A DNA stretch of 13,045 bases from Oscillospiraceae bacterium (GTDB lineage: Bacteria; Bacillota; Clostridia; Oscillospirales; Oscillospiraceae), in NCBI GenBank assembly GCA_028691385.1, contig JAQUZL010000049.1:1-13045 (forward strand), given 5' to 3'. Made by a program: the position numbers and the translations under genes. Below, piece after piece: positions 7,226-13,045 of the stretch (position 1 is the stretch's first letter; every line of letters begins with the position of its first letter). The notes below the pieces were generated by a model. That model searched no databases, was not told the origin of the DNA, and saw only the letters and a list, made by a program, of their open reading frames with translations.

Positions 7226-7254
7226 TGCAATTCGCCCTCGTCCTATGGTAGAAT
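7225..7254 (+). promoter_or_regulatory. Extended -10 promoter for yqeG
   Basis: TTGCAA at 7225-7230 and TAGAAT at 7249-7254 are 18 bases apart, with a TG one base upstream of the -10 box (TGGTAGAAT), an extended -10 element. The -35 box touches the start codon of the divergent 132-residue gene (7223-7225), so the two genes share this control region. The roughly 95-base leader that follows is GC-rich and can form small hairpins, such as GCCG/CGGC around GTTT. Confidence 0.65.
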
Positions 7255-7355
7255 AACACCGTTGCCGGTTTCGGCTGAAACGCGGCGGTGTGGCTGCCGC
7301 AACTTCGGCGACCGGGATACTCTCACAAAGATTTTATGGAAGGATCAAACTCGAT

Positions 7356-7862
7356 ATGCTGTCTTTTATTCCAAAGAAAATGGCCGACCATACCGAGCAG
7401 GTTTCGGTTTCCGCACTGAAACGGCAGGGGATTGCCCTGGTGATGCTGGATTTTGACAATACCATTGTGCCTTACACCACCTCCGAGCCGACGCCGGAGA
7501 TGGATCGCTGGCTGAAAGACGCGATGGAAAGCGGCGTGCAGATGTGCGTGGTTTCCAACAGCAAAAAGCCTCGGGTGCAGCTTTTTTGTGCGCGCTATGG
7601 CCTTCCATGCATGACAAAAGCCCGCAAGCCGGGCGGAAGAGGAATCCGCGCGGCACTGGCGGAATATCATTGCAGGCCGCAGCAGGCGGCGCTGATTGGG
7701 GATCAGATTTTCACAGATGTGCTCGGCGCAAACCGCGCGGGCGTTTGTTCCATTCTCATTCGGCCCATTAAGCTGCATAATATCTGGCTGAAGCTGCGCA
7801 ATATAGCGGAGCAGCCCTTTATTTTAATCGGAAAATGGAGATGCAGTCATGAAAAATCTTGA
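7356..7862 (+). CDS. yqeG: YqeG-family HAD (subclass IIIA) phosphatase
   Basis: A 168-residue haloacid dehalogenase phosphatase of the YqeG family, related to the mitochondrial phosphatidylglycerophosphatase Gep4; the bacterial substrate is not settled here. The four HAD motifs are present: DFDNT (32-36) with nucleophile D32 and acid D34, the SNS motif (67-69), K91 in the ARKP segment, and GDQIFTD (115-121) with two acidic metal residues. No membrane helix is evident. The ATG at 7356 is chosen because GGAAGGA (7338-7344) precedes it and the family begins with a short Phe/Leu-Pro segment like MLSFIPKK; a GTG at 7290 in the same frame has no ribosome binding site. It overlaps the peptidase gene by 14 bases, implying coupled translation. 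In Bacillus, yqeG sits in the yqeH-aroE-yhbY-nadD-yqeK operon; here it is separate. Confidence 0.92.
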   Translation: MLSFIPKKMADHTEQVSVSALKRQGIALVMLDFDNTIVPYTTSEPTPEMDRWLKDAMESGVQMCVVSNSKKPRVQLFCARYGLPCMTKARKPGGRGIRAALAEYHCRPQQAALIGDQIFTDVLGANRAGVCSILIRPIKLHNIWLKLRNIAEQPFILIGKWRCSHEKS

Positions 7863-8916
7863 AAAGTTTCGCACAGTACTTGCTCGCTGCGGCGCGGATG
7901 CGCTCATGATTTCCAGCCGCGTGAACCGGCATTATTGCACGCAGTATGACATCGCAGAGGGACTTGTTGTGCTCTCAAAGGAGCGGTGCGTTTATCTGAC
8001 CGACAGCCGCTATATCGAAGCGGCGGAAACCAATCTGAACGATGTGACGCCGGTTCTGTTTTCGGCGGATAAGCCGCTGCCTGTTTGCCTGAAAGAGGAA
8101 ATGGACGCCATCGGCGCAAAAAAGATTGCGCTGGAAGAGGGCGTGGTATCAGCAGGAGACCTTGGCAGATACCAGCAGCTGCTGGGCGCGGAATTTGTGC
8201 CTTGTCAGAACATGCTTGGCGCATTTCGCGCGGTCAAAGAGCCGTGGGAGCTGGAGCTGATGCGCAAAGCGCAGGAAATTACCGACCGCACATTTACGGA
8301 GCTGCGCTCGGTGATTCGCCCTGGTATGACTGAAAAACAGCTCAATGCGGAGCTAATTTATCGGCTGTACCAGTTCGGGGGAGAAAACGTTTCGTTCGAC
8401 CCAATCGTAATTTCCGGCCCCAACACCAGCTTGCCCCATGGCGTGCCTTCGGAACGCGTGCTGCAAAAGGGCGATTTTATCACCATGGACTTCGGCTGCA
8501 AATATGGCGGGTACTGCTCGGATATGACGCGGACGGTGGCGCTTGGCGCGGTCACGGACGAAATGCGACTGGTCTATGACACGGTTTTGCAGGCACAAAA
8601 GGCCGGTATTGCCGCCACGCGGGCAGGCCGCACCGGTGCGGAAATTGATCAGGCGGCGCGCGATGTGATTACAGACGCAGGTTTTGGCGCGTATTTTGGA
8701 CATGGTTATGGACACAGTCTTGGTTTGGAAATCCATGAAGCGCCGAATTGCAACGTTGCCGGCAAAACCGTGATGCGCGCCGGCGTGGTGTGCTCTGCAG
8801 AGCCGGGCATCTATTTGCCGGGGAAATTCGGCGTCCGCATCGAGGATGTTGTGATTTTTGAAGAAAACGGCTGCTGCGACATCACAAAAAGCCCAAAAGA
8901 CTTGCTTATTTTATAG
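7849..8916 (+). CDS. Xaa-Pro aminopeptidase, M24B family
   Basis: A 355-residue metallopeptidase that removes an N-terminal residue ahead of proline, or cleaves Xaa-Pro dipeptides, in the cytoplasm. Residues 1-125 form the creatinase-like N-terminal domain, and 130-355 the pita-bread catalytic domain. The five dinuclear metal ligands can be read: D214 (TMDFG), D225 (SDMTRT), H289 (GHGYGHSLGLEIHE), E318 (SAEPGIY) and E332 (RIEDVV). H197 (PHG) and H296 complete the site. Length is right for the short cytoplasmic type (YqhT/PepQ-like, about 350). The start follows GGAG at 7837-7840 and lies inside yqeG. The efp gene follows, a gene order common in Firmicutes. Choice between aminopeptidase and dipeptidase is not settled by sequence alone. 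Confidence 0.93.
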   Translation: MKNLEKFRTVLARCGADALMISSRVNRHYCTQYDIAEGLVVLSKERCVYLTDSRYIEAAETNLNDVTPVLFSADKPLPVCLKEEMDAIGAKKIALEEGVVSAGDLGRYQQLLGAEFVPCQNMLGAFRAVKEPWELELMRKAQEITDRTFTELRSVIRPGMTEKQLNAELIYRLYQFGGENVSFDPIVISGPNTSLPHGVPSERVLQKGDFITMDFGCKYGGYCSDMTRTVALGAVTDEMRLVYDTVLQAQKAGIAATRAGRTGAEIDQAARDVITDAGFGAYFGHGYGHSLGLEIHEAPNCNVAGKTVMRAGVVCSAEPGIYLPGKFGVRIEDVVIFEENGCCDITKSPKDLLIL

Positions 8917-8923
8917 TAAACGC

Positions 8924-8952
8924 TTGAAAAATAGGGGAAGCTATTGTAGAAT
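8924..8952 (+). promoter_or_regulatory. Promoter for efp
   Basis: TTGAAA at 8924-8929 and TAGAAT at 8947-8952 are spaced by 17 bases, five of six matches in each box. It begins 8 bases after the peptidase stop, so efp can be transcribed on its own as well as by read-through. The leader of about 65 bases holds a small hairpin (GAAGC/GCTTC around GTGT, about 8967-8981) and then the GGAGG ribosome binding site. Confidence 0.75.
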
Positions 8953-9024
8953 GAAAGAATAAAATTGGAAGCGTGTGCTTCTTTGTGAATTACTGGAAAC
9001 TTAGATATACGGAGGATCAACAAT

Positions 9025-9594
9025 ATGGCAACTATTACCGCAGGTGAATTTAGAAACGGCAAGACGTTTGAATGCGAAGGCAAGATCATGCAGGTCATCG
9101 AGTTCCAGCACGTGAAGCCGGGTAAGGGCGCGGCATTTGTCCGCACCAAGATGAGAAACGTTGTGACCGGTGGCGTCACGGAAACTTCCTTTAACCCGAC
9201 TGCAAAATTCGAAGAAGCATTCATTGAGCGTAAGGATATGGAGTACAGTTACAACGACGGCGATCTGTACTATTTTATGGATCAGGAAACCTTTGACATG
9301 GTTCCGATGAATAAGGAAGTGCTGTCCGACGCATTCCAGTTTGTCAAGGAGAACACCGTCTGCAAGATTCTGTCCTACAAGGGCAACGTCTTTGGCCTTG
9401 AAGTTCCGAACTTCATGGATCTGGAGGTTTCTCAGACGGAGCCAGGGCTGGCAGGCAATACCGCAACCAACACCCTGAAGCCGGCCACGCTGGAAACCGG
9501 CGCAGAAATTCGTGTACCGCTGTTTATCAACGTAGGAGATAAAATCACCATCGACACGCGTACCGGTGAATACCTGTCCCGTGTCAAAGCCTAA
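9025..9594 (+). CDS. efp: Translation elongation factor P
   Basis: EF-P enters the ribosomal E site and relieves stalling at polyproline stretches. The 189-residue protein has all three beta-barrel domains and normal length. The loop HVKPGKGAAF carries K34, the position modified in other bacteria (beta-lysylation in Escherichia coli, 5-aminopentanol in Bacillus). The segment KGAAFVRTKMRN and the C-terminal GDKITIDTRTGEYLSR signature match the family. GGAGG lies nine bases before the ATG. No modification enzyme (EpmA, EarP) is encoded nearby. The LCP protein upstream has runs of up to three prolines in its tail (for example PPP near 508-510), the sort of sequence EF-P assists; this link is only an observation. 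Confidence 0.98.
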   Translation: MATITAGEFRNGKTFECEGKIMQVIEFQHVKPGKGAAFVRTKMRNVVTGGVTETSFNPTAKFEEAFIERKDMEYSYNDGDLYYFMDQETFDMVPMNKEVLSDAFQFVKENTVCKILSYKGNVFGLEVPNFMDLEVSQTEPGLAGNTATNTLKPATLETGAEIRVPLFINVGDKITIDTRTGEYLSRVKA

Positions 9595-9608
9595 AAAGGA
9601 GAAATAAT

Positions 9609-10025
9609 ATGACACTGACAGAAAGAGCAGCTTATCTGAAGGGCCTGAAAGAGGGCTTGAAGCTCAACACGGAAACCAGCGAGGGGAAGCTGATCGACGC
9701 CATCATTGAAATGCTGGATGATGTTGCGCTGACGGTTACCGATCTGGAGGATACCACGGATGCAATTTCGGACGAGCTGGACTTGATCGGTGAAGAACTC
9801 GACGAGATCGAGGACTGCATTGACGACGAGATCGACGACGAGGATGAGGATTACGACGATGACGATGATTACGCCTATGAGGACGGCACTGTCTATGAAG
9901 TGAAGTGCCCCACCTGTGGCGAGGTCATCACGCTCGATGAGGACATGCTGCTTGAGGGCGGCATGAAGTGCCCGAAGTGCGGCGAGGATCTGGAATTCTC
10001 CGCAGAAGAGGATACTGAGGAATAA
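9609..10025 (+). CDS. CD1247-like acidic protein with C-terminal zinc ribbon
   Basis: A 138-residue protein of unknown biochemical function, resembling the small protein that follows efp in other Clostridia (Clostridioides difficile CD1247 type). Residues 1-50 are a conserved-looking helical domain starting MTLTERAAYLKGLKEGLKL. Residues 50-95 are an extremely acidic, probably helical then disordered linker with runs of Asp and Glu. Residues 97-130 are a zinc ribbon with CPTC (100-103) and CPKC (121-124). The acid linker makes the whole protein very negatively charged, which would suit a DNA or RNA mimic or a partner of a basic protein; this is inference. It starts 14 bases after efp behind AAAGGAG, so the two are co-translated or at least co-transcribed, and it ends at a strong terminator. 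Confidence 0.85.
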   Translation: MTLTERAAYLKGLKEGLKLNTETSEGKLIDAIIEMLDDVALTVTDLEDTTDAISDELDLIGEELDEIEDCIDDEIDDEDEDYDDDDDYAYEDGTVYEVKCPTCGEVITLDEDMLLEGGMKCPKCGEDLEFSAEEDTEE

Positions 10026-10030
10026 AAATG

Positions 10031-10061
10031 CAACCCCGACAGTTTTGTCGGGGTTGTTTTT
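10031..10061. terminator. Strong terminator of the efp unit, bidirectional
   Basis: A perfect 11-bp stem pairs 10031-10041 with 10046-10056 around the loop GTTT, followed by five T residues (10057-10061). It starts 5 bases after the stop codon of the zinc-ribbon gene. The A-rich bases before it read as TTTTTATT on the other strand, so it can also stop leftward transcription. Confidence 0.92.
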
Positions 10062-10081
10062 ATGAAACGTTAGCGGGAAAA

Positions 10082-10102
10082 TTCACCGGCTATGCCGGTG
10101 AA
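10082..10102 (-). terminator. Middle hairpin, possible second leftward terminator
   Basis: A perfect 9-bp stem (TTCACCGGC, 10082-10090, with 10094-10102) has a three-base loop TAT. On the minus strand it is followed by TTTTCCC, weakly terminator-like; on the plus strand it is followed by AAAAGG. It may be a back-up terminator for the NlpC/P60 unit. Confidence 0.4.
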
Positions 10103-10133
10103 AAGGACCGTTGACACCGACAAACAGATATAG

Positions 10134-10165
10134 AAACGCGCAGCACCATTTGGTGCTGCGCGTTT
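10134..10165 (-). terminator. Terminator of the NlpC/P60 unit
   Basis: A 14-bp perfect stem pairs 10134-10147 with 10152-10165 around ATTT. On the minus strand it begins 6 bases after the stop codon (10172-10174) of the NlpC/P60 gene and is followed by TTTCTATAT inside and after the stem. It is rich in GC at its core, so it should be very stable. Confidence 0.85.
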
Positions 10166-10171
10166 GCTTTG

Positions 10172-11065
10172 TTACAGGATGCGCCGCGCGCCCACATAGC
10201 GGGAGGCATAGAACGAATCGCTGAGATTGGTGATTTTGACGCCGCCGGAGGCTGCGTGGATAAACTGGCCGTTGCCCACATAGATACCGACATGGGTGGC
10301 CGCGGCGGAGCTGGAATAGGTGTTGGCAAAGAACACCAGATCTCCAACGGCGAGGCTGGACTTGGACACGGAAGTGCCGTTGCCAAGCTGATTTGCGGCT
10401 GTGCGGTTGAGCGAGTAGCCAAATGCGGCATAGACATACCGGGTAAAGCCCGAGCAGTCAAAACCGGATGGCGTCGTGCCACCCCAGACATAGCGGGTGC
10501 CGAGGTAATTTTGCGCGTAGGAAATCAGCTGACTGGAAACGGAAGAAACGCTGCCGCCGCCGCTAGAATTGCCATGGGGAACTTCGGTCAGCGTGAGCAG
10601 ATCGCTGCGGACGTAGCCCACTTCGCTGCCATATGTAACCTTGTACCAGCCGTTGTTGATTCCGATAATGTTTGCTTTCTCACCCTCGGCGAGGGAGAGG
10701 ACAAGGCTGCCGTCGGATGACGGCTTGCTGCGGATGTTCACGGTGCTGTTTGCCTGACCGTTGCCAAGCTCTGCATTTTCCACAGCCTTGAATTGAACAT
10801 ATTCCGCCGCCATATAGCCGACATCTAAATTGTAATCCACCAGATACCAATCGTCAACCTGCCGGATTACAACAACGGTGTCGCCATAGCTGGCGGTAGA
10901 AAGAACCTCGCTGTCTGTGCTGGTGGAAGCGCGAAGCCGAAGCCCCGACGCATCGACGTAGCCAACGCCTGTTTTTAGCTCTGTTGCCTGCGCGCCGACT
11001 GCCAGAAAGCATAGAAATATCGCGGCAATCAGCACGAGATACAGAAGTCTGACTGCCTTTTTCAT
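10172..11065 (-). CDS. Secreted SH3b-SH3b-NlpC/P60 peptidoglycan endopeptidase
   Basis: An exported cell-wall hydrolase, probably a gamma-D-glutamyl-diamino acid endopeptidase cutting stem peptides. The 297-residue precursor has a signal peptide (basic MKKAVR, hydrophobic core about 7-24, likely cleavage after AQA at 25-27). Two bacterial SH3 domains follow (about 34-93 and 104-158), each with the R-x-(R/K) plus GW or DW and Y pattern that binds wall. A Ser/Gly linker (165-178) leads to the NlpC/P60 domain (179-297) with catalytic C204 (FDCSGF), H258 (THVGIY) and H270 (FIHA). All three catalytic residues are present. AGGAGG lies six bases before the ATG. It starts 32 bases after the upstream 95-residue gene with no promoter between, so the two form an operon. 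Wall turnover is the likely role. Confidence 0.95.
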   Translation of the reverse strand: MKKAVRLLYLVLIAAIFLCFLAVGAQATELKTGVGYVDASGLRLRASTSTDSEVLSTASYGDTVVVIRQVDDWYLVDYNLDVGYMAAEYVQFKAVENAELGNGQANSTVNIRSKPSSDGSLVLSLAEGEKANIIGINNGWYKVTYGSEVGYVRSDLLTLTEVPHGNSSGGGSVSSVSSQLISYAQNYLGTRYVWGGTTPSGFDCSGFTRYVYAAFGYSLNRTAANQLGNGTSVSKSSLAVGDLVFFANTYSSSAAATHVGIYVGNGQFIHAASGGVKITNLSDSFYASRYVGARRIL

Positions 11066-11097
11066 AAGGTGCCTCCTGAAACGTTCTCGTGACTTAT

Positions 11098-11385
11098 TTA
11101 TTTGGTAGAAAGTGCACGTTCCAGCCAGACACTGCCCACATCAAGAGCGGAATAAAATCCATCCTTTTCGCTGCGCTTGACAATGCGGTCGCGAGAGCGA
11201 ATGGACGAGTCCGTCAACTGAAGCTGAACGGATACTCTTGTTGCGACATCGAGATCCTTCACCTTTTTGGTGTCCAAAATCTGAAGCATCACGATGTATT
11301 TGTCTGCCATGGAACCGTAATAAACGAGATTGTCTTTCCGCATCAGCGGATGACCTTTGTACATGAGTACAGAATTGTCTGTCAT
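11098..11385 (-). CDS. Unrecognised 95-residue protein upstream of the NlpC/P60 gene
   Basis: I do not recognise a named family. The protein has no signal peptide or membrane helix. It begins MTDNSVLMYKGHPLMRKDNL, followed by YYGSMADKYIVMLQI (about 22-36), and then reads like alternating beta strands with a basic, Ser/Arg-rich stretch (60-72). The C-terminal part has GFYSALDVGSVWLERAL. This suggests a compact, mostly beta cytoplasmic protein. The start at 11385 is firm: AAGGAGG lies seven bases upstream and a strong promoter some 25 bases beyond; the same frame is open to 11541 but those codons cross the promoter and lack a ribosome binding site. It is the first gene of an operon with the secreted peptidase, which hints at a cell-wall or division link without proving one. 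Confidence 0.82.
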   Translation of the reverse strand: MTDNSVLMYKGHPLMRKDNLVYYGSMADKYIVMLQILDTKKVKDLDVATRVSVQLQLTDSSIRSRDRIVKRSEKDGFYSALDVGSVWLERALSTK

Positions 11386-11410
11386 GGGGATCCTCCTTGA
11401 CTGTAACTGA

Positions 11411-11439
11411 ATTGTAACACATCGTATCTGATATGTCAA
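11411..11439 (-). promoter_or_regulatory. Strong extended -10 promoter for the 95-residue gene and NlpC/P60 gene
   Basis: On the minus strand TTGACA (11439-11434) and TACAAT (11416-11411) are 17 bases apart, with TGT directly before the -10 box, an extended -10 element. Transcription should start near 11404, giving a leader of only about 20 bases up to the ATG at 11385, with the AAGGAGG in between. Confidence 0.85.
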
Positions 11440-11482
11440 TAAATAAACAGGCTTTTGTTTCCAGCGAGCTTCGACAGAATAA

Positions 11483-11509
11483 GACGGCCGGCAAACCCTG
11501 CCGACCGTC
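11483..11509 (-). terminator. Terminator of ireB
   Basis: An 11-bp stem pairs 11483-11493 with 11499-11509 around a five-base loop. The one imperfect position is a G-U pair only in the minus-strand RNA, so the hairpin is best formed in that direction. It begins 6 bases after the ireB stop and is followed by TTATTCT. It separates ireB from the next promoter. Confidence 0.8.
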
Positions 11510-11515
11510 CTGGAA

Positions 11516-11761
11516 TCAGTCGAACAGGTAGTGCCGGACAAGCTCCTGGAGCAATTCGTCCCTGTCGATCTTGCAAATCAGACTGCGTGCGTTGTTGTGG
11601 TTGGTGATATAGGTTGGGTCCTCCGAAAGGAGATAGCCAACGATCTGGTTAATCGGATTGTAGCCTTTTTCGCTCAATGAGTAATAAATCGAGGTAAGCA
11701 TCTGCTTCATCTCGTCGTTGGAATCGTCGGTGATTTTGAATTTTATGGTATTATCATCCAT
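11516..11761 (-). CDS. ireB: IreB/ReoM-family regulatory phosphoprotein (UPF0297, YrzL)
   Basis: A small soluble regulator known from Enterococcus (IreB) and Listeria (ReoM), where phosphorylation by the PASTA Ser/Thr kinase controls MurA turnover and beta-lactam tolerance. The 81-residue protein carries the family signature almost unchanged: SLSEKGYNPINQIVGYLLSE (34-53), PTYIT (55-59), ARSLI (64-68) and the DELLQELVRHYL end. Near the start it has DNTIKFKITDD, with T5 at the position that aligns with the phosphorylated Thr of IreB (DETVRF); that alignment is my inference. The ATG at 11761 follows AGGAGG with nine bases between; the frame is open further upstream but without another good start. 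In most Firmicutes it is followed by ruvX; here it has its own terminator and stands alone. Identification is firm. Confidence 0.95.
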   Translation of the reverse strand: MDDNTIKFKITDDSNDEMKQMLTSIYYSLSEKGYNPINQIVGYLLSEDPTYITNHNNARSLICKIDRDELLQELVRHYLFD

Positions 11762-11792
11762 TATTGCATACCTCCTGCTGATGATTATATCC

Positions 11793-11821
11793 ATCTTACC
11801 CCATTTTTAGCAGCTTGTAAA
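11793..11821 (-). promoter_or_regulatory. Probable promoter for ireB
   Basis: On the minus strand TTTACA (11821-11816) and TAAGAT (11798-11793) are 17 bases apart. A TATAAT also occurs closer to the gene (minus strand, about 11789-11784) but lacks a good -35 partner. No terminator was seen between pheT and this site, so read-through from pheT is also possible. Confidence 0.55.
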
Positions 11822-11843
11822 GGCCAAAAGAAAGGATTGATGG

Positions 11844-13045
11844 TTAGCGCAGCATTGCCTGATAGTCGGCTTCCAGCTTCTTCAGCACTTTTTTCATCAC
11901 GTTGTCGGATTCCTCGTCGGTCAGCGTGCGGTCGTCTGCGCGCAGCTCAAGAGAAAATGCGACGCTCTTTTTGCCCGGTTCAATATGACTGCCGCGGTAA
12001 ATGTCGAACAGCTCCACCGCGCGAAGCAGCTTGCCGCCGCCGATGCGAATGGACGCTTCCAGCTCGGCCACCGTGATGTCCTCCCGGCAGACAATGGCAA
12101 GGTCGCGCGACGCGGTTGGGTACTTGGGCAGCGGCGTATAAACGGATTCCGGCGCAAGCAGACCGATGAGCTTGGTGTAGTTCAGTTCGGCAGTATAGAT
12201 TTCCCCGTTGAGACCATAGGCTGCGGCAACAAGCGGATGAATCTGGCCAAATACGCCCACCATTTCACCGCCGCTTGTGACAGCCGCGCAGCGCCCGGGA
12301 TGATAGCTGGGGTTATCGGTCACGGCGGAAAATTCCGGCGTTTGGACGCCGATCTGGCGCAAAATGGCTTCCACCTCACCCTTGACGGTGAAGAAATCCG
12401 CGTCGGTGCCATAGCAGCCCAGCACCAGCATTTTGGATTCCTCCGGCAAATCCACGCCTTGTACGCGGCGATAGGTCTTGGCAAGCTCATAGAGCTTGAC
12501 GGCTTTATTGTGGTAGGCGTTGTTGCGCGCAAGCGTTTCCAGCATGGCGGGCAGCGCGGTAGTGCGCATGATGCTGGTGTCCTCACCCAGCGGGTTGAGA
12601 ATCTTCACTGCGTCGCGCAGCGGGCTGTCAGACGGCAGACGAATCATGTCGAACATACTCGGACTGTCAAAGGAATAGCTGAGGATTTCATAGAAGCCAA
12701 GGCTCCGGCAGTATTCGTTGATGCGGATTTCCCGCTGCTGTTCCTTGGTATAGCCACCCTGAACAATTGCGCCGCGGAACATGGCGGTGGGAATGTTGTC
12801 ATAGCCAAAGAAGCGGGCAACCTCTTCGGCAAGGTCTGCCATCCGGCGCACGTCAGGACGCCACGACGGCACATGGACGGTCATGTCATCCACGGTAAAG
12901 CCCAGCGGCAGCAGGTATTCGATCATCTGCGCGGCGGAAATGTCCGTGCCGAGCAGCGCGTTGATCTTGTCCGGCTCGAGCGGCATGGCGTAAGGCTGCG
13001 GAACCTCGTTGATGACGTCGATGATACCGTCCATCACATCGCCGG
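11844..13045 (-). CDS. pheT: Phenylalanyl-tRNA synthetase beta subunit, C-terminal half (cut by window end)
   Basis: The beta subunit of the alpha2-beta2 enzyme that charges tRNA-Phe; the beta chain holds the editing site and binds the tRNA anticodon region. Only about the last 400 residues of a protein usually near 800 are here. Reading from the window end, the B5 DNA-binding-like domain comes first (PLEPDKINALLG and the VPSWRPDV...DLAEEVARFFGYDNIP block). Next is the catalytic-like core with LGFYEILSYSF, ILNPLGEDTSIMRTTALPAM and SYHPGRCA, and finally the FDX-ACB anticodon-binding domain (PLPKYPTASRDLAIV to the stop). The ATG at 13035-13037 is internal, since the frame stays open to the edge and the N-terminal tRNA-binding and B3/B4 editing domains lie beyond. 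The gene leads into ireB with an 82-base gap. Confidence 0.97.
   Translation of the reverse strand, partial: GDVMDGIIDVINEVPQPYAMPLEPDKINALLGTDISAAQMIEYLLPLGFTVDDMTVHVPSWRPDVRRMADLAEEVARFFGYDNIPTAMFRGAIVQGGYTKEQQREIRINEYCRSLGFYEILSYSFDSPSMFDMIRLPSDSPLRDAVKILNPLGEDTSIMRTTALPAMLETLARNNAYHNKAVKLYELAKTYRRVQGVDLPEESKMLVLGCYGTDADFFTVKGEVEAILRQIGVQTPEFSAVTDNPSYHPGRCAAVTSGGEMVGVFGQIHPLVAAAYGLNGEIYTAELNYTKLIGLLAPESVYTPLPKYPTASRDLAIVCREDITVAELEASIRIGGGKLLRAVELFDIYRGSHIEPGKKSVAFSLELRADDRTLTDEESDNVMKKVLKKLEADYQAMLR

Noticed and set aside
10111..10134. TTGACA followed by TATAGA, resembling a promoter on the plus strand
   Set aside because: The spacing is only 12 bases, it points into the terminator of a convergent gene, and no plus-strand gene follows.
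6549..11086. Ten-base match TGAAACGTTC shared by the rpsU leader (6549-6558) and the region upstream of the NlpC gene (11077-11086)
   Set aside because: Ten-base matches are expected by chance many times in 13 kb, and the orientation relative to the two genes differs.
11759..11776. Tiny ATG-CAA-TAA frame ending in TAATG at the ireB start (minus strand), as a possible upstream control peptide
   Set aside because: Its ATG is only one base from AGGAGG, too close for initiation; the ireB ATG has the right spacing.
1..13045. Mobile element, defence system, CRISPR array or biosynthetic cluster
   Set aside because: No transposase, integrase, terminal repeats, spacer-repeat pattern or defence domain was seen; gene content is conserved housekeeping with uniform codon use.

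Overview
The window is a stretch of bacterial core chromosome from a moderately GC-rich Gram-positive member of the Clostridia. An Oscillospiraceae/Ruminococcaceae-type gut anaerobe is the best guess; genus cannot be told from sequence alone. The evidence is strong AGGAGG-type ribosome binding sites, the order rdgB-yhbY-nadD/yqeK-LCP-rsfS-leuS, an IreB-family protein, a YqeG-type HAD phosphatase, and an EF-P gene followed by a CD1247-like zinc-ribbon protein. No rRNA, tRNA, CRISPR array, insertion sequence, prophage or attachment site was found. No intergenic stretch exceeds about 150 bases.

Region 1 (1-6470, + strand) is one tightly packed transcription unit: rdgB (cut by the window start), yhbY with a long basic tail, a fused nadD-yqeK, an LCP cell-wall ligase, rsfS and leuS. 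Gaps run from a 14-base overlap to 31 bases, with no internal terminator. It joins nucleotide-pool cleaning, ribosome assembly and silencing, NAD synthesis, Ap4A hydrolysis, wall-polymer attachment and leucyl-tRNA charging. Region 2 (6478-6826) is rpsU (bS21) with its own promoter of exact consensus (TTGACA-17-TATAAT), a very strong Shine-Dalgarno and a perfect 14-bp terminator stem. That stem also serves an unrecognised convergent gene on the minus strand (6827-7225).

Region 3 (7225-10061, + strand) starts at a promoter that overlaps the start codon of the divergent unknown gene. It carries yqeG (HAD phosphatase) and an M24B Xaa-Pro peptidase, then, from a second promoter, efp and an acidic zinc-ribbon protein, ending in a strong terminator. 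Region 4 (10082-13045) is all on the minus strand and reads leftwards: the C-terminal half of pheT (cut by the window end), ireB with its own promoter and terminator, then a strong extended -10 promoter driving an unrecognised 95-residue protein and a secreted SH3b-SH3b-NlpC/P60 peptidase.

Most of the window is ordinary housekeeping sequence, and I did not find a convincing new defence, mobile or biosynthetic system. The points most worth a second look are an 8-base complement to the rpsU Shine-Dalgarno placed one base after the rpsU stop codon, the two unrecognised small proteins, the NadD-YqeK fusion, the long tails on YhbY and the LCP protein, and the crowded hairpins between the convergent EF-P and NlpC units.
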